Shown: in pieces, positions 44,545 to 53,004 of the stretch
Layout: each line of letters starts with the position of its first letter
How positions within the stretch are numbered: the stretch's first letter is position 1
Origin: Sphingomonas ginsenosidivorax
Lineage (GTDB): Bacteria > Pseudomonadota > Alphaproteobacteria > Sphingomonadales > Sphingomonadaceae
Direction of reading: 5' to 3'
DNA length: 64,000 nucleotides
NCBI RefSeq assembly: GCF_007995065.1
Contig: NZ_VOQR01000002.1
Span: forward strand, 112,608-176,607
Notes under the pieces: generated by a model
The model's database searches: none
Told to the model about the DNA's origin: nothing
What the model saw: only the letters and a program-made list of their open reading frames with translations
Program-made: the position numbers and the translations under genes

Positions 44545-45357
44545 ATGTCTTTTAAAGAGCAACTGCTGGCGCACCACGCCGCGATCGTGACCGGCGCGAG
44601 TTCCGGGATCGGCCTCGCCGTGGCCGAGGCGCTGGCGGCTGCAGGCGCGGCGGTGGTGGTCAACTATCGATCCGATGGCGACCGTGCCGATGCGCTGGTC
44701 GAGCGCATCGTCGGGGACAACGGTCGCGCGATCGCGGTGCAGGCGGATGTGTCGGACGAGGCGGACGTCGCACGCTTGTTCGATGTCGCGGCAGAGGCGT
44801 TCGGCCGTATCGATGTGCTCGTGTCCAATTCCGGCGTGCAGAAGGATGCTGCGGTCGCCGACATGTCGCTGGCCGACTGGAACACGGTGATCGACGTCAA
44901 CCTGACCGGGCAGTTCCTGTGCGCGCGCGAGGCGGTCCGCCGCTTTCGCGTTCAGCCGTGCAAAGGGCGCCCGGCGCGCAGCGCGGGCACGATCATCGCG
45001 ATGAGCTCGGTACATGAGATCATCCCATGGGCCGGGCATATCAACTACGCCGCGGCCAAGGGCGGCACCCGCATGCTGACCCGCAGCCTGGCGCAAGAGG
45101 TCGCAGCCGATAGCATCCGCGTCAACGCAATCGCACCGGGTGCGATCCGCACGCCGATCAACAAGGATGCGTGGGACAGCGATGCGGCATTGGAAAAGCT
45201 GTTGCGGCTGATCCCCTACGGCCGGATCGGCGAGCCCGAGGATGTCGCCCGCGCCGCGGTCTGGCTGGCATCGGATCAGGCGGATTACGTAACCGGCACG
45301 ACCTTGTTCGTGGATGGCGGTATGTCGCTTTACCCTGAGTTCCGTGACAATGGATGA
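44545..45357 (+). CDS. SDR-family oxidoreductase (glucose 1-dehydrogenase-like)
   Basis: A 270-residue classical SDR with TGASSGIG near the N-terminus, SNSGVQKDA, catalytic Ser in IAMSSVHEI, YAAAK (INYAAAKGGTR) and the C-terminal YVTGTTLFVDGGMSLYPEF, which closely resembles glucose 1-dehydrogenases. GAAAGGAT precedes ATG 44545. The stop overlaps the start of the GH15 gene by 8 bases, so translation is coupled. Oxidation of a sugar released by the GH15 enzyme would make sense; that link is inferred. Confidence 0.9.
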   Translation: MSFKEQLLAHHAAIVTGASSGIGLAVAEALAAAGAAVVVNYRSDGDRADALVERIVGDNGRAIAVQADVSDEADVARLFDVAAEAFGRIDVLVSNSGVQKDAAVADMSLADWNTVIDVNLTGQFLCAREAVRRFRVQPCKGRPARSAGTIIAMSSVHEIIPWAGHINYAAAKGGTRMLTRSLAQEVAADSIRVNAIAPGAIRTPINKDAWDSDAALEKLLRLIPYGRIGEPEDVARAAVWLASDQADYVTGTTLFVDGGMSLYPEFRDNG

Positions 45358-47173
45358 CGCGCAAGCAGTACCGCCACTGCGCAGCATCGGCGATCACGGC
45401 ATCATCGGCGACCTCGAAACCGCGGCGCTGGTCGCGCGCGACGGCACGATCGACTATCTGTGCTGGCCATCGCTCGACAGTCCAACGGTGTTCGCCGATC
45501 TGATCGACGGCGATGGCGGCGCGTTTTCGATCAGGCCGGACCTGGACGATCCGCAGGTGATGCAGCTCTACGTTCCCGACACCAACGTGCTGGTGACGCG
45601 CTGGATGTCGGAAGGGGGCAGTGCCGAGCTGGTCGACCTGATGCCCCATCCCGAAGCGCGGGTACATTCCGATCGCGGCGCACAATGTGTGATTCGGCGG
45701 ATCACGGTGACACGGGGAACGATCGTGTTTGCCGTACGCTGCGCGCCGCGGTTCGATTATGCTCGCGAGGTGCCGACGGCAGCGGCAACAGCAGGGGGCG
45801 TGCGCTTCAATACGCCCGACCTTGCGCTACGGCTATTCGCGTCGATGCCGCTCGCCTGCAATGGCGGCGACGCGATCGGCGAGGTCAGGCTGACCGCGGG
45901 GGAAAGCGCCTGGTTCGTGCTTGGCGGCGACACGCTCGCGCGGCCCGACGACGCACAGGTCACGGCGGAAATCGCGTCCACCACCGCGGCTTGGCGCAGC
46001 TGGGCGGGACGATCGAGCTACAAGGGGCGGTGGCGCGAACAGGTGCTGCGATCGGCACTGGCGCTTAAACTGCTGACCTCTGCCCGGCACGGATCGATCG
46101 CCGCCGCAGCGACCTTCTCGCTGCCCGAGGCGACGGGGGCAGGACGCAACTGGGACTATCGCGCGACCTGGATCCGTGATGCATCGTTCACCGTCTATGC
46201 GTTCATGCGGCTGGGCTACATCGAGGAGGCGGAGCATTTCCGGCAATGGGCCGGGCAACGGGTGATGGCATCCACGCCCGACGATCCGATCCGCATCATG
46301 TACGCGCTCGACGGGAGCGAAGCGGCCGACGAGCAGGAGTTGGCGCATCTGGCAGGATATGCGGGCAGCCGCCCGGTGCGGATCGGCAACGCGGCGCATG
46401 CGCAGAGCCAGCTCGATGTCTTCGGCGAGCTGCTCGACAGCATCTATCTCTCCAACAAATATGGCGCGGCGATCAGCCATGACGGTTGGCAGCATATCTG
46501 CGGCATCGTCGATTATGTGATCGCGCACTGGCAGGAGCCCGATGCCGGGATCTGGGAAATGCGCGGCGAACCGCGGCATTTTCTCCATTCGCGGGTGATG
46601 TGCTGGGTGGCCCTGGACCGGGCGATCCGGCTGGCGAAGAAACGGTCGCTGCCGGCGCCGTTGGTCGAATGGTCGGAAAGCCGCGACGCGATCGTCGCCG
46701 ACGTATGGGCGAACTTCCGCCATCCCGAACACGGCCATTTCGTGCAGTCGCGGGGCGGCACCGAACTGGATGCCGCGCTGCTGATGATGCCGCTGGTGCG
46801 GTTCGTGTCGTCGACCGATCCGGTGTGGCTGACGACGCTCGACGCGATCGGCGAACGTCTGCGCGACGACGGACTGATCTACCGCTACCGCAATGGCGAT
46901 GGGCTGGAGGGTGGCGAGGGCGCGTTTACGACCTGCACCTTCTGGTATGCCGAATGTTTGGCACGCGCGGGCCGGATCGACGAGGCGCAGATGACCCTCG
47001 CCAAGGGGATGGCTTATGCGAACCCGCTCGACCTGTTTTCGGAAGAGCTTGACCGACGTGGCCAGCCGCTCGGCAACTTCCCGCAGGCGCTGACGCATCT
47101 CGCCTTCATCAGCGCGGCCTATTTCATCGATCGACGCCTCGATCCAGCTTACCGGCCCAACTGGCAGCCCTGA
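45350..47173 (+). CDS. glycoside hydrolase family 15 (glucoamylase/trehalase-like)
   Basis: A 607-residue cytoplasmic enzyme with an N-terminal beta-sandwich domain (GIIGDLETAALVARDGTIDY) and an (alpha/alpha)6 barrel. The GH15 motifs NWDYRATWIRDASFT, the catalytic Glu in DAGIWEMRGEPRHFLHSRVM, and the second Glu in EGAFTTCTFWYAECLA are present. Bacterial members hydrolyse alpha-glucans or trehalose, releasing beta-glucose by inversion. ATG 45350 lies inside the end of the SDR gene. No signal peptide is seen, which favours trehalose or maltooligosaccharide inside the cell. Confidence 0.92.
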   Translation: MDDAQAVPPLRSIGDHGIIGDLETAALVARDGTIDYLCWPSLDSPTVFADLIDGDGGAFSIRPDLDDPQVMQLYVPDTNVLVTRWMSEGGSAELVDLMPHPEARVHSDRGAQCVIRRITVTRGTIVFAVRCAPRFDYAREVPTAAATAGGVRFNTPDLALRLFASMPLACNGGDAIGEVRLTAGESAWFVLGGDTLARPDDAQVTAEIASTTAAWRSWAGRSSYKGRWREQVLRSALALKLLTSARHGSIAAAATFSLPEATGAGRNWDYRATWIRDASFTVYAFMRLGYIEEAEHFRQWAGQRVMASTPDDPIRIMYALDGSEAADEQELAHLAGYAGSRPVRIGNAAHAQSQLDVFGELLDSIYLSNKYGAAISHDGWQHICGIVDYVIAHWQEPDAGIWEMRGEPRHFLHSRVMCWVALDRAIRLAKKRSLPAPLVEWSESRDAIVADVWANFRHPEHGHFVQSRGGTELDAALLMMPLVRFVSSTDPVWLTTLDAIGERLRDDGLIYRYRNGDGLEGGEGAFTTCTFWYAECLARAGRIDEAQMTLAKGMAYANPLDLFSEELDRRGQPLGNFPQALTHLAFISAAYFIDRRLDPAYRPNWQP

Positions 47174-47206
47174 TGGTCCGGTCGGGCGCTGGCCGGTGCA
47201 TGGCGG

Positions 47207-49570
47207 TCAGCCTTTAGGTTCGACGGACCGACCGATCACGCCGGCGCGTGCGACGAGGCGCTCGGTCCCGTCGTCGGGTCCGGCGGGGCGGATCTGGACG
47301 GGGACTGACTTGTAGGACGGCGTCAGGCTCTGGAGGTCATGGTCCTCCAGCGCGATCAGCGGCTGCGTCTCGGGATAGTAGGAGGCGCAGCAGCCGTCGG
47401 GCAGCGCATGCTCGACCAGCGTCAGTCCCTGGACGATGCGGTCGTCGCGCTTGAACTGGAGCGCGGTGGTGACGTCGATCACGTCGCCCTCGGCAAAGCC
47501 GAGCCGCGCGATCTCCTTGGCGTTCATGAACAGGATGTCGCGCCGCCCGAAGACGCCGCGATAGCGATCGTCGAGCGCATAGATGGTGGTGTTGTACTGA
47601 TCGTGCGAGCGCAGCGTGGTGAGCCGCATCACCGTCGGGTCGGCGGTGGTCTCGTCCTCCTCGACGCCGGGCGAGACGATGAAATTGGCCTTGCCGGTGT
47701 CGGTGTTCCACACCCGCTCGGCCGCCGAATTGGGCAGGTGGAAGCCGCCCGGCTCGCGGATGCGGTTGTTGTAGTCCTTGAAGGCGGGGAACACCGCCTC
47801 GATCTTGTCGCGGATCAGGTCGTAATTGGCGACGTAGCCGTCCCAATCGATCCCGCCCTTGCCGCCCAGCGTCGCCTTGGCGATGTGCGCGACGATCCAC
47901 GGCTCGGAACGGACGTTGTCGCCCGGCGGCATCAGGAAGCCGCGCGAGGCGTGGACCATCGACATCGAATCCTCGACGGTCACCGCCTGCGGCGTGCCGT
48001 CCTGCAGGTCGCGCTCGGTGCGGCCGAGGCAAGGCAGGATGTAGGTGTCGCCCTTGGCCATCAGTAGCTGGGTGCGGTTGAGCTTGGTGGTAATGTGGAC
48101 TGCGAGCTCCATGTTGCGGAAGCCCTGCGCGCAGGCCTGCGGATCGGAGGAGGCGATGGCCAGGTTGCCGCCGAGGCAGACGATCGCCTTGGCCTTGCCG
48201 TCGCGCATCGCGGCGATGCTCTCGACCACCGAATGGCCATGCGCGCGCGGCGGCTCGAAGGCGAACACCTCCTTGATCTTGTCGAGCAGCGCCGCGGTCG
48301 GCCGTTCGGTGATGCCGACGGTGCGGTCGCCCTGGACGTTGCTGTGGCCGCGCAACGGGCAGATGCCGGCGCCCGGCCGGCCCATGTTGCCACGCAGCAG
48401 CAGCAGATTGGCGATCTGCTGGACGTTGCTGGTGCCGGTGCGGTGCTGGGTGATGCCCATGCCATAGCAGGCGATGGTCGCGGTCGACTGGGCGTAGAGC
48501 CGCGCGACCTCCTCGAGGTCGCTCTGGCCGAGCCCGCTGGCGTGGACGATATCCGCCCAGTCGCTGCCCTCGAGATTGGCGACCAGCGCGTCGAAGCCGG
48601 CGGTATGCTCGGCGATGAATGCATGATCGAGCACCGCCGGTTCGCCGGCGGCGGTGGCGGCCTTGTCCATCGCGACCAGCGCCTTGGCGATACCCTTCAG
48701 CGCCGCGGCATCGCCGCCGACCTTCACCTGCAGATAGTTGGTCGCGATCGGCGTCGCCGAAAAGGTCGCCATCTCGATCACCGACTGCGGCGATTCGAAC
48801 CGCTCAAGTGAGCGTTCCTTGAGCGGATTGAACACGATGATCCGGCCACCGCGGCGGGCAACCTCGCGCAGCGTCGCCATCATCCGCGGGTGGTTGGTGC
48901 CGGGATTGTGGCCGATCGAGAGGATCAGATCGGCGTGGTCGAAATCCTCCAGGCTGACGGTGCCCTTGCCGATGCCGATCGACTGCGGCAGCCCTACCGA
49001 GGTCGCCTCGTGGCACATGTTGGAGCAATCGGGAAAGTTGTTGGTGCCATAGAGCCGGGCGAACAGCTGATAAAGGAACGCCGCCTCGTTGGAGCAGCGC
49101 CCCGAGGTGTAGAATTCGGCCTGGTTGGGATCGTCGAGCCTGGCCAGGCCGGCGCCGATCGCGGCAAACGCCTCATCCCATTCGACCACTTCGTAGTGAT
49201 CGGTCTCGGCATTGTACCGCAGCGGATCGGTGATGCGGCCCTGGCCTTCGATCCAATGGTCGCTCTGCTCCCAGATCTCGGCCACGCTGTGCTGCGCGAA
49301 GAAGTCGGCGCCGATCCGCTTCGCGGTCGATTCCCAGGCCACCGCCTTGGCGCCATTCTCGCAGAACTCGAATGACGAGGTGTGCTTGGGGTCCGGCCAC
49401 GCGCAGCTCGGGCAATCGAAGCCGTCGGGCTGGTTCGATTTGAGCAAGGTCTGCGCGCCGCGCTGGACGATCTGCTGCGCCTTGAGGGTGAGCGCAACTG
49501 CCTTCAGCGCGCCCCAGCCGCCGGCCGGGCCAGTATAGTCCTTGATCCCCTCGGGGCGCTTGCGATGCAT
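47207..49570 (-). CDS. FdhF/YdeP-family molybdopterin oxidoreductase
   Basis: A 787-residue molybdopterin-dependent protein of the YdeP branch. The N-terminal ...DCPSCAWPDPKHTSSFEFCE holds the cysteines that likely bind an Fe-S cluster, followed by the molybdopterin guanine dinucleotide domains (LSIGHNPGTNHPRMMATLRE, GGNLAIASSDPQA, RLTTLRSHDQYNTTIY). YdeP-type proteins are linked to acid tolerance in E. coli, and the true substrate is unclear. It converges with the GH15 gene (33-base gap) and has GGAG before ATG 49570. Full length, no frameshift seen. Confidence 0.9.
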   Translation of the reverse strand: MHRKRPEGIKDYTGPAGGWGALKAVALTLKAQQIVQRGAQTLLKSNQPDGFDCPSCAWPDPKHTSSFEFCENGAKAVAWESTAKRIGADFFAQHSVAEIWEQSDHWIEGQGRITDPLRYNAETDHYEVVEWDEAFAAIGAGLARLDDPNQAEFYTSGRCSNEAAFLYQLFARLYGTNNFPDCSNMCHEATSVGLPQSIGIGKGTVSLEDFDHADLILSIGHNPGTNHPRMMATLREVARRGGRIIVFNPLKERSLERFESPQSVIEMATFSATPIATNYLQVKVGGDAAALKGIAKALVAMDKAATAAGEPAVLDHAFIAEHTAGFDALVANLEGSDWADIVHASGLGQSDLEEVARLYAQSTATIACYGMGITQHRTGTSNVQQIANLLLLRGNMGRPGAGICPLRGHSNVQGDRTVGITERPTAALLDKIKEVFAFEPPRAHGHSVVESIAAMRDGKAKAIVCLGGNLAIASSDPQACAQGFRNMELAVHITTKLNRTQLLMAKGDTYILPCLGRTERDLQDGTPQAVTVEDSMSMVHASRGFLMPPGDNVRSEPWIVAHIAKATLGGKGGIDWDGYVANYDLIRDKIEAVFPAFKDYNNRIREPGGFHLPNSAAERVWNTDTGKANFIVSPGVEEDETTADPTVMRLTTLRSHDQYNTTIYALDDRYRGVFGRRDILFMNAKEIARLGFAEGDVIDVTTALQFKRDDRIVQGLTLVEHALPDGCCASYYPETQPLIALEDHDLQSLTPSYKSVPVQIRPAGPDDGTERLVARAGVIGRSVEPKG

Positions 49571-49982
49571 ACCATACTCTCCACAACTAAGCCGCGCTGC
49601 CCCGCCGCCGGCCTTCGCTTGCTACGATGATGTTCGCATACGAAGGTCACGTCCCTCAGCACGTATAATAATACCATGCTCGTGACGAACGCAGAGCTAT
49701 GCGCCACCACGGAGTCGGCAAGGTACGCCCTTGGCTACCCAGCTTTGTAGCGAAGCCCTTGGACGGCTCGCAAGGACGACGTCACCAGGCCGTTCCCCCA
49801 CAACCTTGAACTGGTTAGCTTCGTCCCGATCGGCCGACAGCGACGGAGTCTCCGCGCCGCGCGGTCCGCTGCTGTAGGTACTGGCGGGCGCGCTGGATTG
49901 CCAAGCGGCCCTTAGAAGAGTGCTTGATTCGGTTTGAACGGTTGCAGCGGTCAGTACGCCGGACGAAGTTCGGCACGACGTA
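49571..49982. other. 412-base region upstream of the YdeP-like gene, nothing recognised
   Basis: The minus strand near 49650-49690 is AT-rich (TGGTATTATTATACG), a plausible promoter for the YdeP-like gene. No gene-like frame or RNA motif was found in the remainder. Confidence 0.45.
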
Positions 49983-50303
49983 TCAAGCGGTCCGCCCAGC
50001 TTTCTCGACGAGCCCGCCTACGCCCTCGCGCCGTTCAAGTTCGGCCCGTACATCCTTCAAACTCAGCCCAGCATCAGCCAACAGGACCGCAAGGTGAAAC
50101 AGCAAGTCCGCCGCCTCATACACGATGCTCGCCCCATCGCCGGAACAGGCTGCGATCACCGTTTCGACCGCTTCCTCGCCGACCTTCTGAGCGATTTTTG
50201 TACGACCCTTGGTGAAGAGACTAGCGGTGTAGGAGGCGTCGGCGGGGGCGTCGCGTCGCGCACGGATCGTCGTCTCGAGGCGGTCTAAGATGGGATCAGC
50301 CAT
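49983..50303 (-). CDS. hisE: phosphoribosyl-ATP diphosphatase
   Basis: A 106-residue all-helical HisE, which removes pyrophosphate from phosphoribosyl-ATP in histidine synthesis. Metal-binding motifs are KVGEEAVETVIAA and the D-L-x-x-H in EAADLLFHLAVLL. The Met at 50303 gives normal length; an upstream extension to 50339 is not conserved. It stands alone here without hisF or hisI, so it is either an extra copy or a gene moved from its usual operon. Some HisE-like proteins act as general NTP pyrophosphatases (MazG-like), which is also possible. Confidence 0.85.
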   Translation of the reverse strand: MADPILDRLETTIRARRDAPADASYTASLFTKGRTKIAQKVGEEAVETVIAACSGDGASIVYEAADLLFHLAVLLADAGLSLKDVRAELERREGVGGLVEKAGRTA

Positions 50304-50345
50304 GTTCAGCCTGCTGACCCAGCACCGAGGGCGGGTCAATTCCTT

Positions 50346-50594
50346 TTGCTTGGCCCCGCAAACCGTGGCTCTGGTACCTCATGGTGCCCGGACAAATGCA
50401 TCGCATTGCCTGGTCCCTCTTCAATCCCGAACAGGGGGGCGGCCGTAGACCGTCTTGCTGAGACGGTCACGCGTGCCGGCTTTCCTGTCGATGTGACCCT
50501 TGTCGATAAGAACCAAGACGATATCCCGGTGCATCATCATGGCTATACTTTGATGCTCACACGTTCGATGATCGCTGGCGCCTTAATCCATTAA
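50346..50594 (+). CDS. unassigned small frame, possibly the 3' end of a broken gene
   Basis: 82 codons starting with TTG. The second half (AAVDRLAETVTRAGFPVDVT, then VHHHGYTLMLTRSMIAGALI) has protein-like composition, while the first part does not. It has no recognised family and no good ribosome site, and may be a fragment. It fills most of the gap between hisE and the cation transporter. Confidence 0.25.
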   Translation: MLGPANRGSGTSWCPDKCIALPGPSSIPNRGAAVDRLAETVTRAGFPVDVTLVDKNQDDIPVHHHGYTLMLTRSMIAGALIH

Positions 50595-50661
50595 GATCGC
50601 AATCGGAACAAGCGTAACAAGCTCATCGACCAGCGCTCGGCTTGTGCTACCATCCTAGAGC

Positions 50662-51324
50662 TTACCGATTGCCATGTCCCGGCAGCCTGTAATTGGAAGG
50701 GGCGGGCATTAAACCGGGCCGCAGTTCGGTGCGCGCCTGTCGCATGATCTGGAAGCCGCCCGATAGCCCGAGCACTGCCATCAGCGCGGCCACCACTAGA
50801 TCGGGCCACGCGCTGTTCAGACCGAAGACGCCACCCGCCGCCAGCACCACGGCGATATTGCCGATCGCGTCATTTCGCGAGCAGATCCAAACCGAGCGCA
50901 TGTTCGCGTCACCGCTGCGGAAGCGGTACAACATCACCGCGACCAGGACGTTCGCGATCAGCGCCGCAACCCCCACGACGCCCATGACCTCGGCATGAGG
51001 CACAGCACCGTGGAGCGCGCCCCACCCCGCCGCGAGCAGGACATAGAGCCCGAGCAGAGCAAGCGTCGCTCCCTTCAGCATCGCGGCGCGCGCGCGCCAG
51101 GCTATCGCCATCCCGGCGACACCAAGGCTGATCGCGTAATTGGCGGCGTCACCGAAGAAGTCGAGCGCGTCAGCCTGCAGCGCTTTCGACCCGCCTGTAA
51201 TCCCTGCGACGATTTCGACCGCGAACATGCCGCCGTTGTTGGCGAGCGCAATCCACAGCGCGCGCCGCCACTTCGGGTCGTTGAGGGTGCCCACCTTGTC
51301 GGACGCGCAGCTCGTGCAGGCCAT
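50662..51324 (-). CDS. cation diffusion facilitator-type metal efflux protein
   Basis: A 220-residue inner-membrane protein with about five or six hydrophobic spans. The CDF metal-binding segments are DALDFFGDAANYAISL in TM2 and RNDAIGNIAVVLAAG in TM5, with N/D and D/D residues at the usual positions. The N-terminal CTSCAS could take part in metal binding. It lacks a long C-terminal cytoplasmic domain, so it is a short CDF form. It is divergently arranged with a MerR regulator across a perfect MerR-type operator; zinc, cadmium or lead export is the likely role. Confidence 0.87.
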   Translation of the reverse strand: MACTSCASDKVGTLNDPKWRRALWIALANNGGMFAVEIVAGITGGSKALQADALDFFGDAANYAISLGVAGMAIAWRARAAMLKGATLALLGLYVLLAAGWGALHGAVPHAEVMGVVGVAALIANVLVAVMLYRFRSGDANMRSVWICSRNDAIGNIAVVLAAGGVFGLNSAWPDLVVAALMAVLGLSGGFQIMRQARTELRPGLMPAPSNYRLPGHGNR

Positions 51325-51364
51325 CTTCGCCACCTCGAAAAAATCGATCTGGCAGCGTATATGC

Positions 51365-51385
51365 ACCCTCTAGTCGCTAGAGGGT
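51365..51385. promoter_or_regulatory. MerR-type operator between the efflux gene and its regulator
   Basis: ACCCTCTAGTCGCTAGAGGGT is a 21-base near-perfect inverted repeat of ZntR/PbrR form. On the minus strand it separates TTGACC from CATATA by 19 bases, the long spacer typical of MerR-activated promoters, so it should drive the efflux gene at 51324. Confidence 0.85.
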
Positions 51386-51393
51386 CAAGCGCT

Positions 51394-51795
51394 GTGTCTG
51401 AGAAACTGACAATCGGGAGGCTGGCCGCGGCGACGGGCGCCAAAGTCGAGACGATCCGCTATTACGAACAGATCGGCTTGCTGCCGGCGCCAGCGCGGTC
51501 GGCCGGCAATTACCGAACCTATGAGAGCGAGCACCTGCGTCGGCTGTCCTTCATTCGCCGGGCGCGCGATCTCGGCTTCTCGATCGATGCGGTGCGAGAG
51601 CTGATGGGGCTCGCCGATCGTCGCGATCAGTCCTGCATGGCCGTGGACGTGATCGCCAACCAGCATCGGGATGCGATCACGCGGAAGATAGCTGACCTGA
51701 CGGCGCTCGCGGGCGAGTTGGACTCGCTGATCGACTCCTGTAGCCGCAACATGGTGGCCGACTGCAGAATTATCGCGGCTTTGGGTCCAGCTTGA
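51394..51795 (+). CDS. MerR-family metal-responsive regulator (ZntR/CadR/PbrR-like)
   Basis: A 133-residue MerR regulator: N-terminal winged helix LTIGRLAAATGAKVETIRYY, then a dimerisation helix. Cys at 81, 116 and 124 (spacing 35 and 8) matches the Zn/Cd/Pb branch (CadR 35 and 7, ZntR 35 and 10) rather than CueR. GTG 51394 was chosen; an ATG at 51361 would run through the operator. Its only visible partner is the divergent CDF gene, so a heavy-metal efflux switch is very likely. Which metal cannot be stated. Confidence 0.9.
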   Translation: MSEKLTIGRLAAATGAKVETIRYYEQIGLLPAPARSAGNYRTYESEHLRRLSFIRRARDLGFSIDAVRELMGLADRRDQSCMAVDVIANQHRDAITRKIADLTALAGELDSLIDSCSRNMVADCRIIAALGPA

Positions 51796-52155
51796 TCGTC
51801 GCGCCTTCCGCGCAGCCTCACGATCTTGCCAAGCAGAAGCGCTTTCTCGAAACGCGTTCTCAAAAACGGTGCATAAAGGTTAGCGCTTCGCAGCTGACCC
51901 GGCGATTTTACGTGCCACATTCATCCATCTGGGTGAGCCTCGACGGAGCGCTTCTTCAAGCCTCACGAAAGCCACTCGTTCGGAGGTTCGTCTCTGTTTG
52001 AGGGTCTAAGCGTCCGGACAGCTCGCCGTGATCGATGTTCGTTGAGGGCGAGACGCCGATAACGACCCGCGTGGTGCGCCCTCTATCTTTTTTCCAGGAA
52101 GAGGTGTTACTGGAAAATACATTGAGTGTGGCTTAGGCGGTTAGACCGCTTATAA

Positions 52156-52170
52156 GTTAGCGAGACTAAG
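52156..52170. promoter_or_regulatory. operator repeat 1 of the toxin-antitoxin operon
   Basis: GTTAGCGAGACTAAG shares 14 of 15 bases with the second copy 62 bases downstream. Both have GTTAG...CTAA(C/G) inverted arms, suiting binding by an Xre-type antitoxin. Confidence 0.65.
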
Positions 52171-52217
52171 CGGAATCGTTGCCCGAAGGATGGTAATGCC
52201 GGTTATTAGAGTTATAT

Positions 52218-52232
52218 GTTAGCGAGACTAAC
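52218..52232. promoter_or_regulatory. operator repeat 2 of the toxin-antitoxin operon
   Basis: GTTAGCGAGACTAAC has perfect 5-base inverted arms and ends 13 bases before the start codon of the antitoxin (52246), overlapping the likely promoter. Autoregulation is the natural reading. Confidence 0.65.
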
Positions 52233-52245
52233 GTAGGAGCTGCCC

Positions 52246-53004
52246 ATGGCGACCCTCGCCAACGCTATTGATCCCGGCGCCTTCGCCAATCTGGTGTTCG
52301 CCAGCCTGGTCGAAACCGCGCGCGCCAAGCCGGCCAAGCGTCGCGGGACCACGCGATCCGACGTGATCGACGACACCTTATATATAGCACCCACCGTTGA
52401 GGGCTTCTCGAAACAGTATCGAACGGCCGTCGATCACGCGATTGAGCAGCTGACCGCCACTGGCATCGCAGCCGACCCGGATCGACAGGCACTCTACGCG
52501 ATCGTTGACAAGCTGCTGCCCGACGTCCGCGCGCGGCACCTCGAGCGCAAGATCGAGCAACTCCTCGACGTCCTGGCCGACACCCATGATCCTATGGCTG
52601 AGTTTCATACCGCGGTTGCGGCCGACAACACAGCCATCCGCCAGCGCTTCATGCACGAGGTCGAGACGCTCACCTCGGCCGAGGTCGCAGCGCGGGCGGG
52701 ACACCAAGCCAAGAACCGTCACCAGACCGCCGCGCGCTGGAAGGCGCAGCGCCGCGTCTTCGCGGTCCCGTATCAGGGACAGGACCGTTTCCCGGCCTTC
52801 CTGTTTGACGCCGACGGCAAGCCGCTCCCCCTCATCAAGAAGATCCTAGACGTCCTGCCGGCGAGCCGGACGCAATGGCAGACCGCTTTCTGGTTCGTGT
52901 CGTCCAACTCCTGGCTCGGTGGTCCCGCGCCGCGGGAGATGCTCGAGAATGAAGCGGGTGTCCTTGAAGCCGCGGCGCACGAGAGCGACGAGATCAGCGG
53001 GTGA
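52246..53004 (+). CDS. MbcA/ParS/Xre-type antitoxin (RES partner)
   Basis: A 252-residue protein, longer than most antitoxins. The C-terminal domain (FPAFLFDADGKPLPLIKKIL, then WFVSSNSWLGGPAPREMLEN) fits the MbcA/ParS/Xre toxin-binding domain, whose members cap RES toxins. The middle holds a helix-rich region with TSAEVAARAGHQAKNRHQTA, a helix-turn-helix-like segment. GGAG stands before ATG 52246. The stop overlaps the toxin start by one base (TGATG). Autoregulation through the upstream repeats is likely. Confidence 0.85.
   Translation: MATLANAIDPGAFANLVFASLVETARAKPAKRRGTTRSDVIDDTLYIAPTVEGFSKQYRTAVDHAIEQLTATGIAADPDRQALYAIVDKLLPDVRARHLERKIEQLLDVLADTHDPMAEFHTAVAADNTAIRQRFMHEVETLTSAEVAARAGHQAKNRHQTAARWKAQRRVFAVPYQGQDRFPAFLFDADGKPLPLIKKILDVLPASRTQWQTAFWFVSSNSWLGGPAPREMLENEAGVLEAAAHESDEISG

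Larger units (their letters stand above)
51796..52245. other. 450-base region with two operator-like direct repeats
   Basis: The left 350 bases show no gene or motif. The right part holds two copies of GTTAGCGAGACTAA (52156-52169 and 52218-52231) upstream of the toxin-antitoxin operon. Confidence 0.6.

Noticed and set aside
45833..47098. Minus-strand frame of 421 codons
   Set aside because: Antisense to the GH15 gene, composition Arg/His rich, no motif.
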